64,000 nucleotides of DNA from positions 147,091 to 211,090 of the forward strand of contig NZ_JAHLDL010000004.1 in assembly GCF_018861315.1 (NCBI RefSeq), given 5' to 3'. The number at the start of each line of letters is the position of its first letter. Position 1 is the stretch's first letter. Origin of the DNA: Clostridium bowmanii. GTDB lineage: Bacteria > Bacillota > Clostridia > Clostridiales > Clostridiaceae. A program made the translations under genes and the position numbers. Positions 44,268 to 53,433 of the stretch are shown one piece after another. The notes under the pieces were generated by a model. That model saw only the letters and a program-made list of their open reading frames with translations, was not told the DNA's origin and searched no databases.

Positions 44268-44390
44268 CGTCCTAAATATCATTGTACCATACAATTTCTA
44301 CACCAAGAACCTCTTCTTGTGGGAAAATTCATTAATGACTATTTACTGGGTGCACAACATTAAGTAAAACTAATGTTTACTAAGATGAAT
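44268..44390 (-). promoter_or_regulatory. Promoter region of the iminopeptidase, partly duplicated at 40690
   Basis: On the minus strand a hairpin-forming CCACAAGA...TCTTGGTG precedes TACAAT, with a TTCTTG -35 and 17-base spacing. The same hairpin and box recur, with changes, upstream of the 3D-domain gene around 40690-40760. Confidence 0.45.
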
Positions 44391-44516
44391 ATTGGGTTTG
44401 TTAAGGTTCATTGACTTTCATTCTTATTTTGTTTATAATAAACCAAACAAATGTTTAAACACTTAATTGTAAGGTATTTTACAATTAAAATTATTTATAA
44501 TGAAATGGAGAATCAT

Positions 44517-45611
44517 ATGACGGAACGAGAGTTAGAAATATTAAAAATAATTAAACAGGATCCATTGATTTCACAATATGAGCTTGCAGATATTCTTGGG
44601 ATTACTCGTTCTGGGGCTGCCGCTCATATTCATAATTTAACAAGGAAAGGGTACATAAAGGGAAAGGGATATGTTTTAAGTGAGCCTCGTTTTATCACAG
44701 TAGTGGGTGGAGTTAATATAGATACTCTTGGGACATCAAGGAGTAAACTAATACATGATAATTCAAATCCTGGCAAAATAGTTCATTTACTAGGAGGTGC
44801 GGGAAGAAATATTGCACTCGCTCTAACAAAACTGGGAATTTCTAATTTTTTTATTTCGGTATTTGGTGATGATTTAAATGGAGAAAAATTCTTAGATGAT
44901 GCGAAAGAAAATAATATGAACGTTCAATATTGTGAAAAAATTAAAGGAGAAGCTACATCATCATTCATCTCCATTAACGATTCAGATGGAAATAGAATAG
45001 TTGGAATTGATGACATGGATATATATCATAATATGACCCCTGCGTTTATTGAAAAAAATTTAGACAGAATTAATCACTCAGACTATTGCATTATTGACAC
45101 AAATCTTCCGAAGGAAGTCATAGATTACATCTATGAAAAAGTAACAATTCCTCTCGTCGTTAAAACAGTATCATTGAATAAAAGCTACCGACTGATTAAT
45201 AATATACAGAAAATAGAGATTTTAATAATCACACCCAAAGAGCTATCTCAATTAGTTTCTGAATTAAATGAGACTTATATAAACATTAATAATGCCATTG
45301 ACCTCTTATTAAACAAGGGTGTTAAAAACGTTCTTGTTTTTTCAGCAAGCAAGGGTCTATTTTTTAAAAATCAAAGCACAGAATATAAACTGAAGATTGC
45401 ATCATCTTCAATTATAAATACAAACGGAGCAAGTGCAACGCTAACTGGCACTTTAATCTGTGGACTCCAAAATAATATGGAATGGGAAGAAGCTTTAAAA
45501 TATGCATATGTTGCAGCCATTAGTAGTATGGAAACACAAACTCCTGTAAATCCAAATTTATCCCAGGAATTATTAAAGGAAAAAAAGAAATTTCTTTTCC
45601 CTAATAATTAA
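44517..45611 (+). CDS. Winged-helix regulator with degenerate PfkB kinase domain
   Basis: The 364 residues join an N-terminal winged helix (1-60, QYELADILGITRSGAAAHIH) to a PfkB sugar-kinase fold (about 62-355, GGVNIDTLG and LLGGAGRNIALALTKLG). The catalytic base motif NGAGD reads NGASATL, with Ala307 in place of Asp, so phosphotransfer is unlikely. I infer a sugar- or nucleoside-sensing regulator. It is encoded divergently from the kinase/TrpF-like/YczE operon on the other strand, its probable target. The ATG at 44517, after GGAG, is preferred. Confidence 0.75.
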   Translation: MTERELEILKIIKQDPLISQYELADILGITRSGAAAHIHNLTRKGYIKGKGYVLSEPRFITVVGGVNIDTLGTSRSKLIHDNSNPGKIVHLLGGAGRNIALALTKLGISNFFISVFGDDLNGEKFLDDAKENNMNVQYCEKIKGEATSSFISINDSDGNRIVGIDDMDIYHNMTPAFIEKNLDRINHSDYCIIDTNLPKEVIDYIYEKVTIPLVVKTVSLNKSYRLINNIQKIEILIITPKELSQLVSELNETYININNAIDLLLNKGVKNVLVFSASKGLFFKNQSTEYKLKIASSSIINTNGASATLTGTLICGLQNNMEWEEALKYAYVAAISSMETQTPVNPNLSQELLKEKKKFLFPNN

Positions 45612-45667
45612 AACTATACTATTAATTTTTGTTAATAGTATAGTTATCTTAACCTTTAAAATTAACT

Positions 45668-46294
45668 TTAATGATAAATACATTTTTTAAAGATACCGCT
45701 AAAAAACTGTATTGCTGGACCGGTTGTACATGCAGTAACTATAGTTATAATCCCAAACTTCCCTCCGAGCAAAAATCCAAGAATAGTTAAAACAACATCC
45801 ATTGTAATTTTAGAACGCCTAATACTCCATCCTGTCTTGTCACGAATAGTCAGCATGAACCCAGTGAATGGGTCAACTCCTATATTACTTGCGACAAAAA
45901 GGCTAATTCCAATATAATAAAGAAGGCATCCTACACCTCCTGAAAGTAAACGGATTCCTAAAGCATCACTTGTGAAAATATGAGGGTATAAGCGACTCCC
46001 AATAGATATAAAGACTCCATAAGGAATTAAATATAGAAAAGTTCCAACATTTAAGTATTTACGCCCAAATAAATATAGAATAAGAAGTAGTCCAATATTT
46101 ATGAAATTTGAAACATACCCAAGTTGAAGATAGCTTAATCCCCAAAACGCACGCATTCCATCATAAATAATCCCAACTGGATCATTTCCGAGTAGTGTAT
46201 TATTATTAAATGAAACTCCTATGCATACTGCAAAAATACCTATCATTGAGATACTGGCTGATTTAAATGATAAATTTTTGCTAATAGATTTCAT
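45668..46294 (-). CDS. YczE/YitT-like membrane protein
   Basis: The 208 residues form about six membrane helices. GVSFNNNTLLGNDPVGIIYD after helix 1 and the repeat-like FVASNIGVDPFTGFML fit YczE/YyaS-type membrane proteins. It is one base from the TrpF-like gene and last in a three-gene operon with a kinase. It may import or export the operon's substrate; the transported compound is not known. Confidence 0.7.
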   Translation of the reverse strand: MKSISKNLSFKSASISMIGIFAVCIGVSFNNNTLLGNDPVGIIYDGMRAFWGLSYLQLGYVSNFINIGLLLILYLFGRKYLNVGTFLYLIPYGVFISIGSRLYPHIFTSDALGIRLLSGGVGCLLYYIGISLFVASNIGVDPFTGFMLTIRDKTGWSIRRSKITMDVVLTILGFLLGGKFGIITIVTACTTGPAIQFFSGIFKKCIYH

Positions 46295-46295
46295 T

Positions 46296-46988
46296 TTACA
46301 AACCTAATTCTTCAGCAATCTTATTTGATTTTTCACAAAAATCTTTTACTTTTGGAATGTCTTTTTCCATTACACCATCATTGTATTTATAGCTTGTCTT
46401 AGTTAAGGAGTCTACACCATAAGGTTTTACCCGTTTGATACATTCTTCTACATTGTCCGGTCCTAAACCTCCTGCAATAATTACTGGGATATTTACAGAT
46501 CTGACAATTTCTGCATCAATATTCCAATCGTGGGTCATACCACTTGCCCCGATACCTGTATCTGCTGCAAGTCCTGAATCTGTTAAGATATAATCACAGA
46601 ATTTTGCATATTCTTTTGCACGTTCTATAGCGCAAGGTCCGTCCACAAGAACAGCCTGCATCAATTTAACACCAGGGCATTCTTTACATAATCTTTGCGC
46701 AAATGCTGCATCAGCTGTAAATTCCATGCCAGCAATATGCAGAATATCCGGTTTTACTCTGTTTGCAATGAAAATCATTTCATCAGGGTCTGTATTTAGC
46801 ATGATAGCTACACATTTCACACCTCGTATTTTCGCCTCATTAAAGATACGATCCACAACATCAAACGGAACGCGATGAGCTGGTACTCCACCGCTCTGCA
46901 TAGGCACAAGTCCAATATGGTCTGCACCAGCATTGATAGTTGCAACACTTTCATTGTAGTTTACTAAAGAATAGATTTGATTTATCAT
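46296..46988 (-). CDS. TrpF-like TIM-barrel enzyme of unknown substrate
   Basis: The 230 residues resemble phosphoribosylanthranilate isomerase: AGADHIGLVPMQSG, DYILTDSGLAAD (general-acid Asp position), GASGMTHDWN and IIAGGLGPDNVEECI, plus a late DSLTKTS phosphate loop. The catalytic Cys of TrpF (KICG) is replaced, since the N-terminus reads NQIYSLVN. No trp genes are nearby. It follows the PfkB kinase by four bases, so it probably isomerises or cleaves the phosphorylated product of that kinase rather than making tryptophan. Confidence 0.65.
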   Translation of the reverse strand: MINQIYSLVNYNESVATINAGADHIGLVPMQSGGVPAHRVPFDVVDRIFNEAKIRGVKCVAIMLNTDPDEMIFIANRVKPDILHIAGMEFTADAAFAQRLCKECPGVKLMQAVLVDGPCAIERAKEYAKFCDYILTDSGLAADTGIGASGMTHDWNIDAEIVRSVNIPVIIAGGLGPDNVEECIKRVKPYGVDSLTKTSYKYNDGVMEKDIPKVKDFCEKSNKIAEELGL

Positions 46989-46992
46989 ATTT

Positions 46993-47937
46993 TTACACCT
47001 CTTCGTAGAATTTTTTTGCTCTTTCTATTATACTTTTAATATTTAAATATGGAGATACAGACTGAGCAACTTCTATAGTTAAACTAGCTGCTGCTTGCGT
47101 CAACAGCCCTATTCGTTTTAATGGCATTGTGTTACCATACTGAAAACGAGCCCATGTAATTGCTGCCATACTACAATCGCCAGCTCCATTAACGCTCACT
47201 ACATGTGAATCTAAAATTGGAATGCAATCCACTTCTTCGTCTCTTGAACACAAGATTCCCTTTGCACCTAAAGATATAAATACATTCTTTACTCCCTTTT
47301 GATGTAAAACTCTGGCTGCTTCTCTAGCGCTTTCACTATCAACAATTTTTACTCCGGATAAAACACTTGCTTCTAATTCATTTGGTTTAAACGTATCAAT
47401 CTTATCTAAGATATTTTCAAATCTGTTTACTTTAGCAATGGAGACTGGATCTGCAAAAATCGGTATAGTACAATGGTTCGCAAGCCACTCAATAGATTCT
47501 TTTGGTATATTTCCATCAAGAACACAAATAGATGCTCTATTAATGAAGTTTATTCGTCTCTTTAAGAATTCTGGAGTAATATTTTCTGCGATTTTCATAT
47601 CATTAACCGCTGTGACCATGTCTCCTTGGTCATCTGTGACATATAAATAAGCCGAGCTTTTGGTATTAATAATACATTCAGCATAATCTAAGCGAATAGT
47701 ATACTTTTTACACTCCTCAGATAGAAATTTACCGAAATAATCATCTCCATAGACTGTTACTAAATATGTAGGAACATCTAATTTCGTTAAGTTTTGAGCA
47801 ATATTCTGTCCTACTCCACCAACAGTCATCTGAATGTCTCCGATATTTGAATCTTTTTCCCGGTATACATCTCCAGATAAGCCTGCTATATCTATATTCA
47901 GCCCGCCTATGACTACTACATAATTATCCATCAGCAT
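46993..47937 (-). CDS. PfkB-family sugar/nucleoside kinase
   Basis: The 314-residue kinase has the PfkB N-terminal GGLNIDIAG and VGGVGQNIAQNLTKL and the complete catalytic signature SVNGAGDCSMAAI with its Asp base. It is the first gene of a minus-strand operon with a TrpF-like enzyme and a YczE-type membrane protein. It is a clear relative of the regulator at 44517, which lacks this Asp. The substrate is probably a ribosyl compound or nucleoside, by family. The start is ATG near 47937; an ATG two codons later is equally placed. Confidence 0.8.
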   Translation of the reverse strand: MLMDNYVVVIGGLNIDIAGLSGDVYREKDSNIGDIQMTVGGVGQNIAQNLTKLDVPTYLVTVYGDDYFGKFLSEECKKYTIRLDYAECIINTKSSAYLYVTDDQGDMVTAVNDMKIAENITPEFLKRRINFINRASICVLDGNIPKESIEWLANHCTIPIFADPVSIAKVNRFENILDKIDTFKPNELEASVLSGVKIVDSESAREAARVLHQKGVKNVFISLGAKGILCSRDEEVDCIPILDSHVVSVNGAGDCSMAAITWARFQYGNTMPLKRIGLLTQAAASLTIEVAQSVSPYLNIKSIIERAKKFYEEV

Positions 47938-48331
47938 CTCGACTCCCCCTTAACTTTATGAATATACTATAACACAAAACCTTTAATAGCTAAACAAATA
48001 TTTATGATATAAACATTTGTTTAATAAAATGGGCGTGTTAAATCTACCAAATAAATATTGGATAGGGTAAAGACTAATGTATAAAATTATCTTCTAGTAA
48101 ATGGTATTTAAAAAGGACTATTCCTTTAGTCGATTTATTTAAAAGACTAAAATAATTCTAAAAATGTATAGATTATAAATTGTATAATTATTAGAACTAT
48201 TGGAGATTACTAATTAGACAAATTTCTTTATTCGTAAAATTCAGAAAAATCGTTTTATGTAAAAAGCATGGTATAATAGTTATAAAATAATTATTTTGTA
48301 ATTATATAAAAAACTAAAGGGGGTATGACTT
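47938..48331. promoter_or_regulatory. Divergent intergenic region with CodY-like box and OPT promoter
   Basis: AAAATTCAGAAAAAT at 48236-48250 matches the CodY consensus at 12 of 15 positions. It lies just before TATAAT at 48272-48277, which has an extended -10 TG. CodY repression of a peptide transporter would be typical. A repeated AAACATTTGTTTA-like palindrome near 48000 may serve the kinase operon. Confidence 0.5.
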
Positions 48332-50251
48332 ATGCATAATAAGTTATCTAAAAACGCATATGGTGGAGTAGCAGGCAAAGATTACGTTCCTTACATTTCA
48401 AGTGGTTCTAAATCTGGTGGAAACTTTGTCGTGTTAATGATTGGTATTATTTTAGCTGCAGTATTTGCAGCATCAACTGCCTATTCAGGAATGAAAGCAG
48501 GGCTTACAGTTGCCGCTGGTATACCAGGATCTATAATAGGTTCTGCATTCATAGCTGCATTTGCTAAACAAAAAGGTATCCTTGGCAAAAACTTAGTTCA
48601 AGGTATGTCTAGTGGTGGAGAATCTGTTGCTAGTGGTATAATATTTGTTTTACCAGCAGTTCTTTTAATAGGAGCTAAAGTTTCTTTCTTAGAAGGCTTT
48701 GCTGTTGGTATAGGTGGAGTTTTATTCGGTATGGGAGTAGCTTCTCTTGTTTACAATTATTTAATAGTTGAAGAGCATGGTAAATTAATGTACCCAGAGT
48801 CAATGGCTATATCTGAAACACTTGTTGCTTCAGAAGGTGCTGGAGAGTCAATGAAATTCATGGGAATCGGTTTCGGAATTGGTGGTCTTATAACTGTAGT
48901 AACGGGTTCATTTTTAAATTTAGCTAATACTGTTATAAGTTATGTAAATGAAACTTTCTATAAGTGGAAATTTGAAGTTGAAGTTAACCCTCTATTATTA
49001 GGTATAGGATTCATAGTTGGGTTAGAAGTTTCACTTATGATGTTTGCGGGTTCTATATTAGCTAACTTCGGTATTATGCCTTTAATAGGTTACTTTATAG
49101 ATCTTGGACGAGATGGTGTAACTGTATGGAACAATCCTAGTGTTGCTTTAAATGCTATGCAGGTTAAACATATCGCTGGTAGTTATGTAAAATACATTGG
49201 TGCTGGTATGATGCTTTCTGGTGGGTTAATAGGTGCTGTAAAGCTTATCCCTGTTATAATAGCTTCTATAAAGGAAACTCTTAATGCTAAGGATTCAAAG
49301 GGTGGCGCAGGCTCATCTGTTGCAAGCATAGTATTAATTGCTGGAATAGTAGTATGTTTCTTAGGTGGGTTCTTGATATCAGGTGGTAATGTATTAATGG
49401 CTATAACTGCTGCTGTTTTGTCATTATTCTTATCATTATTATTTGTTATAGTTTCTGGTCGTTTAACTGGTACTATAGGAACTTCAAATCTTCCTGTATC
49501 TGGGATGACAATAGCTTCTATAGTTGTTGTAACATTATTATTTGTTGGGATGGGATGGAAAACTCCTGAAAACAACAGAACATTACTTTTATTTGGTACA
49601 TTTATAGTTACAGCTATTGCTATGGCTGGAGGTTACGCTCAATCACAAAAGGTTACTTTCATAGTAGGTGGTAACAAAAATGAAATGGATAAATATTTTG
49701 CTATATCTGGTGTAGTTGGTGTTGCAGTAGTTATAGGAGTTATATTATTGCTTGCAAGTAAGCTTTCAATGACTGGTGATAATGTTCAATTTGCATTACC
49801 TCAAGCTAACTTAATGGCAACATTAACTGCTGGTATAATTTCAGGTGAATTACCTTGGGTTATGATCATTGTTGGTGCCGTTATGGGAGTTGTTTTCTAC
49901 TTGTTAAAACTTCCTGTAATGACAGTTGCTATAGGATTCTATTTACCAATAGCTACAACTTCTATAATACTCGTAGGTGCATTAGTTCGTGTATTTGTAG
50001 AAAAAACTTCTAAATCTGTAGAAGAAAAAGAACATAAAGTTTCTAATGGTATAAGTTTATCATCTGGACTTGTTGCCGGTGGTTCTATAATAGGACTTGT
50101 AGGGATAATACTTCAAGTAACAGGTGTTTTAAAAGGAACTGGTCCAACCGGCTTTGCTGCTTCTAATACTATGGCAATTATAATATTAGTAGTTCTAGTA
50201 ATAGCTACTATAATTCCTATAGTAAGTAGTAAGGTAAAGAATGCTAAGTAA
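48332..50251 (+). CDS. OPT-family oligopeptide transporter
   Basis: The 639 residues contain about 14-16 membrane helices with the OPT marks YSGMKAGLTVAAGIPGSIIG and YPESMAISETLVASEGAG. OPT proteins import small peptides or metal-siderophore complexes by proton symport. Translation begins at ATG after AAGGGGGTATGACTT. The last 11 bases overlap a PqqD-like gene, so the two are coupled. A CodY-like site upstream suggests nutritional control. Confidence 0.88.
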   Translation: MHNKLSKNAYGGVAGKDYVPYISSGSKSGGNFVVLMIGIILAAVFAASTAYSGMKAGLTVAAGIPGSIIGSAFIAAFAKQKGILGKNLVQGMSSGGESVASGIIFVLPAVLLIGAKVSFLEGFAVGIGGVLFGMGVASLVYNYLIVEEHGKLMYPESMAISETLVASEGAGESMKFMGIGFGIGGLITVVTGSFLNLANTVISYVNETFYKWKFEVEVNPLLLGIGFIVGLEVSLMMFAGSILANFGIMPLIGYFIDLGRDGVTVWNNPSVALNAMQVKHIAGSYVKYIGAGMMLSGGLIGAVKLIPVIIASIKETLNAKDSKGGAGSSVASIVLIAGIVVCFLGGFLISGGNVLMAITAAVLSLFLSLLFVIVSGRLTGTIGTSNLPVSGMTIASIVVVTLLFVGMGWKTPENNRTLLLFGTFIVTAIAMAGGYAQSQKVTFIVGGNKNEMDKYFAISGVVGVAVVIGVILLLASKLSMTGDNVQFALPQANLMATLTAGIISGELPWVMIIVGAVMGVVFYLLKLPVMTVAIGFYLPIATTSIILVGALVRVFVEKTSKSVEEKEHKVSNGISLSSGLVAGGSIIGLVGIILQVTGVLKGTGPTGFAASNTMAIIILVVLVIATIIPIVSSKVKNAK

Positions 50252-50591
50252 TAATGAAGATGTTTTAAATATAATATACAAAATCTCTGACAACTTCCAA
50301 TATGAGATAGATAAAAACAATATTGTGACTATACTTGAAAAACAAGATCATAAGTTACAAAAGTTCTTTAGAAAACTTAAATTCAGAATTCCAGAGTATA
50401 AAAAAACTTCTCTGGATGAATATGGAAGTTGTGTGCTTTTACAGATAGATGGCAAAAAAACTGTAAAAGATATTGGAGAAAGTCTAGAAATAAAGTATGG
50501 AGATAAAGTTCAACCAATTTACGAAAGATTATTGTTGTTCTTGAACCATATTGACGTTAATTGTCATTATATACGAAAAATGAATTTGTAA
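50241..50591 (+). CDS. PqqD-like peptide-binding protein
   Basis: The 116 residues fit the PqqD winged-helix family: TSLDEYGSCVLLQIDGKKTVKDIGESLEIKYG is split here as DEYGSCVLLQIDGKKT and VKDIGESL. YERLLLFLNHIDVN follows. PqqD proteins hold peptide substrates for radical-SAM enzymes, but none is encoded nearby. Its overlap with the OPT transporter gene suggests it acts with that transporter, perhaps as a cytoplasmic peptide-binding partner. That role is inferred. Confidence 0.7.
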   Translation: MLSNNEDVLNIIYKISDNFQYEIDKNNIVTILEKQDHKLQKFFRKLKFRIPEYKKTSLDEYGSCVLLQIDGKKTVKDIGESLEIKYGDKVQPIYERLLLFLNHIDVNCHYIRKMNL

Positions 50592-50598
50592 TATAAAG

Positions 50599-50637
50599 GA
50601 CTGTTGCACTAAGAAATTAGTGTAGCAGTCTTTTTTT
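50599..50637 (+). terminator. Rho-independent terminator
   Basis: GACTGTTGCACTA pairs with TAGTGTAGCAGTC (two G-T pairs), followed by seven T. It ends the OPT-PqqD operon. Confidence 0.85.
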
Positions 50638-50644
50638 ACAAAAA

Positions 50645-50815
50645 AAGTAGTATTGTACAAAAATAGTTTTTATTGTGAGAATCCACAATTGATGCAAGTG
50701 AAAATCCAATTTCGTCTGCATATCCCAATCCCTTAATCGCTGCATATTTAGTAAATTTATCAGCCTCTTCCTCCTCTAATTTCCCCATAGGTGTTTCAGA
50801 GTTTCCCAATCTTTT
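50645..50815 (-). pseudogene. Minus-strand coding-like fragment
   Basis: Without a start codon, the frame reads GNSETPMGKLEEEEADKFTK then AAIKGLGYADEIGFSLASIV and stops. It is protein-like, but the family is not recognised. The rest of the gap up to 51117 holds no gene. Confidence 0.3.
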
Positions 50816-51116
50816 TCATAAAATGGGTAATTCTTTTTTAGAAATTTATAATTATAACCACATAATAGCAAAAGCTCTCACATTTTAAAATATGAAAGCT
50901 TTTCTTATTATACAAATATGTATCTTTAAATTTCTGTAAGTATTACTTTGAATTCTGTCCCTTTTTAAGACTTATCGTTACTGAGCCTTTAGATTTTGTG
51001 AACTTACTTGCATTAGTCAATATATTAAAAAAAAATAAGTCAGTATGGTTAACTGACTTAATTTTCTATCTTTGTATAAAGATCAAAATTGATTTACTCA
51101 TAATTTTGGTTCTGTA

Positions 51117-51347
51117 TTATACTAGAATCCACCATTCTTCATCTTCATTAAATAATTCAATTGCTTTTCCGTCAATATTGCATTTAAATCTGGTTGCATT
51201 ATTAAAAAGCTTCATACTTCTAATTGGATCTTTTATTTCAAACTCTTCGTCGTTGTAAGTCAATTCAAAAGGGATATTCCAACCATTATTATCAGGTTTA
51301 CTCTGAACCATAACTAACATTTTTTCGTTTTTATTTCCCCAAGACAT
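51117..51347 (-). CDS. Small hypothetical soluble protein
   Basis: The 76 residues are acidic, with several Trp and Asn (MSWGNKNEKMLVMVQSKPDN) and ending NEDEEWWILV. The ATG at 51347 is eight bases after GGGAGG on the minus strand, a convincing ribosome site. No membrane segment or known domain is seen, and it lies alone between relics. Confidence 0.55.
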   Translation of the reverse strand: MSWGNKNEKMLVMVQSKPDNNGWNIPFELTYNDEEFEIKDPIRSMKLFNNATRFKCNIDGKAIELFNEDEEWWILV

Positions 51348-51463
51348 AACATCAACCTCCCATGTAAATTTTATATTACCTTAGTAGTATTATAATACAT
51401 TTCAAATAAACTTGTCAGTGAAAAACGAAGCAATTTGACCTAGAGGGCCTTTATTCTCAAATC

Positions 51464-51740
51464 TTAAATTTTTCTATTTTCAGCAGAGGAACCAGACTGT
51501 TCCGCAAGTTTTCTAACCTCTTCAGCAACTACGGCAAAGCCTTTTCCAGATTCTCCTGCCCTTGCAGCTTCTATTGCAGCATTTAAGGCTAATAGGTTAG
51601 TTTGAGTGGAAATATTTAATATTGTGCTTAATATTTGACCAATATCTTCAGTCTCCTTTACTAAAACTCCAATACTTTCAGCAATCTGTGAAACTCCATT
51701 TATAGTGCTTTCATTTTTTGTGGATAGTTTTAAATTTCAT
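51464..51740 (-). pseudogene. Methyl-accepting chemotaxis protein, internally deleted
   Basis: A start with AGGAGGC and ATGAAATTTAAAACT (51740 leftward) gives MKFKTIHKK. The frame then breaks and the signalling-domain hairpin appears: [20 protein letters not shown] followed by [18 protein letters not shown]. The sensor, membrane and HAMP parts are missing, and the tail stops at 51464. A large deletion has joined the two ends of the gene. Confidence 0.75.
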
Positions 51741-52028
51741 TTGATTTTGCCTCCTAAATATAATGTTATTAATATCATCGTAAGAAATTCGGCGGACTAA
51801 AGAGATAAAATAAAAAATCAAGTCGAAAATACACAAAACACATAATAATATACGAAATTAAAGTATAAATACTTAACTCAAGGTTGTAAAAATTTGAATT
51901 CTAGGTATTGGTAAAGTTTTTTGTGTATTTGAACATTATGACAAATGTTATTATAATAAATGGTGAGTAGTTGATTTACATAAATGAAAAGATACGGCAA
52001 GAAAATTTTCGAAAGGAGACAAACTAAT

Positions 52029-52800
52029 ATGCCAATGATAATAATACGAAATGATATAACAAAAATGAAAATAGATACCATTGTAAATCCTGCGAACACA
52101 GCACTAAAAATGGGCGGTGGAGTATGTGGAGCAATATTCTCTGCCGCTGGGGCCGAAAAACTTCAAGAAGAATGTGACATAGTTGGGCGAATTCCTAATA
52201 AAACACGAGGTGACGGTTTATTTGGTAGTCTATGATAAGAAAGCCTTTGTTGTGAGTAAAAAACTTTTCTCTGCAATTGAAAAATACATTGATGACAACT
52301 ATGTTGAGGAGCATAGTCTTAGTGAGCGCCTCAGAAATATAGAGCCTTATGAAGAACATCAATTTGAAGATATGAATGAGAATTACATAGAGTGTCAGGT
52401 TTGTGCCCCAGTGCCTCAAATAAAGGGAAAGTGCAGTCTTGAGGATGTAATCAGTCAACTTGATGAGTCTTTTTCACAAATGCTTCTGCGGGTTATTGAT
52501 GAAAAGGGAATGACTGACGTTGAAACTTATAAGAAGGCCAATATTGACCGGAAGCTGTTTTCTAAAATTTGAACCAGTAAGGATTACAACCCTAGTAAAG
52601 TCACATCAATAGCCTTTGCCATAGCAATTAAATTAAGTTTGGATGAAACACATGATTTGCTAAATAAAGCTGGATACACATTGTCTCACAGTAATAAATT
52701 TGATGTAATTATTGAGTATTTCATCGAACAAGGTAATTACAACATCTACGAGATAAATGAGGCCTTGTTCGCATTTGAGCAAGTTCTACTTGGTGTATAA
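52029..52800 (+). pseudogene. Macro-domain (ADP-ribose-binding) protein, broken
   Basis: An ATG after AAAGGAGACAAACTAAT starts a macro domain (DTIVNPANTALKMGGGVCGA). At about 52190 the frame changes and the C-terminal part of the domain follows (EVTVYLVVYDKKAFVVSKKL). A helical C-terminal region is then cut by a TGA at 52570-52572, where [14 protein letters not shown] would be expected. The frame resumes to 52800. An internal deletion plus a nonsense change make it inactive. Confidence 0.65.
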
Positions 52801-52875
52801 TTGTCGCTCTGAAAGCGACCAATTAACATAGTAATTTTGTTATCCTTTAATTATGAAAGTAAGGGGGTTAACAAA

Positions 52876-53334
52876 ATGAAAACAAACATAACAGAATTGG
52901 TATTTATACTAGATAGGAGCGGTTCAATGGCTGGTCTTGAGAGTGACACTATAGGTGGCTATAATACACTTCTTAAAAAACAGAGGGAAGAGTCAGGTGA
53001 GGCAATTGTCACTACGGTACTTTTCGATGACAATTATGAAATTTTACATGATAGAATAAACGTTAAAGGTATCCATCCTATAACAGAAAAAGAATACTTT
53101 GTTTGTGGGAGCACTGCACTTTTAGATGCTATTGGAAAGACAATTAATAAAACTTTAAATGTACAACGAAATACCATTGAGGAAGAACGTGCAGATAAGG
53201 TGATGTTCGTAATAACTACTGATGGAATGGAAAATGCTAGCAAGGAGTATAATTATGAAAAGATAAAGAAAATGGTGGAACTGCAGAAAGAAAAATACGG
53301 ATGGGAATTTAATTTTGTCCAAGGCTACTGGTAA
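52876..53334 (+). CDS. von Willebrand factor A-domain protein, probably C-terminally cut
   Basis: The 152 residues begin TELVFILDRSGSMAGLESDT, with the MIDAS metal site DxSGS. The second site residues are in CGSTALLDAIG and the third in ITTDGMEN. The end WEFNFVQGYW replaces the usual WEFIFLGAN continuation, so a frameshift seems to have removed the last part. It starts at ATG after AAGGGGGTTAACAAA. Function unknown. It follows the macro-domain relic. Confidence 0.6.
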   Translation: MKTNITELVFILDRSGSMAGLESDTIGGYNTLLKKQREESGEAIVTTVLFDDNYEILHDRINVKGIHPITEKEYFVCGSTALLDAIGKTINKTLNVQRNTIEEERADKVMFVITTDGMENASKEYNYEKIKKMVELQKEKYGWEFNFVQGYW

Positions 53335-53396
53335 TTTAAATGTGAAATTTTTAAAAACCCCATTGACAAAACTGGATAATAGCCTTAAGATTAATA

Positions 53397-53415
53397 CTAT
53401 ACTAAACAAGTATAC
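53397..53415 (+). promoter_or_regulatory. Candidate Rrf2 operator (autoregulatory)
   Basis: CTATACTAAACAAGTATAC is an inverted repeat (TATACT-N5-AGTATA) just before the Rrf2 ribosome site and downstream of TTGACA at 53363. Sixteen of 19 positions match the site at 54205-54223. Confidence 0.65.
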
Positions 53416-53433
53416 TTTAAGGAGAAATATAAC

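Noticed and set aside
44451..44516. Upstream extension of the PfkB-type regulator
   Set aside because: The extra 22 codons have no ribosome site and are unlike winged-helix N-termini. GGAG before 44517 fits better.
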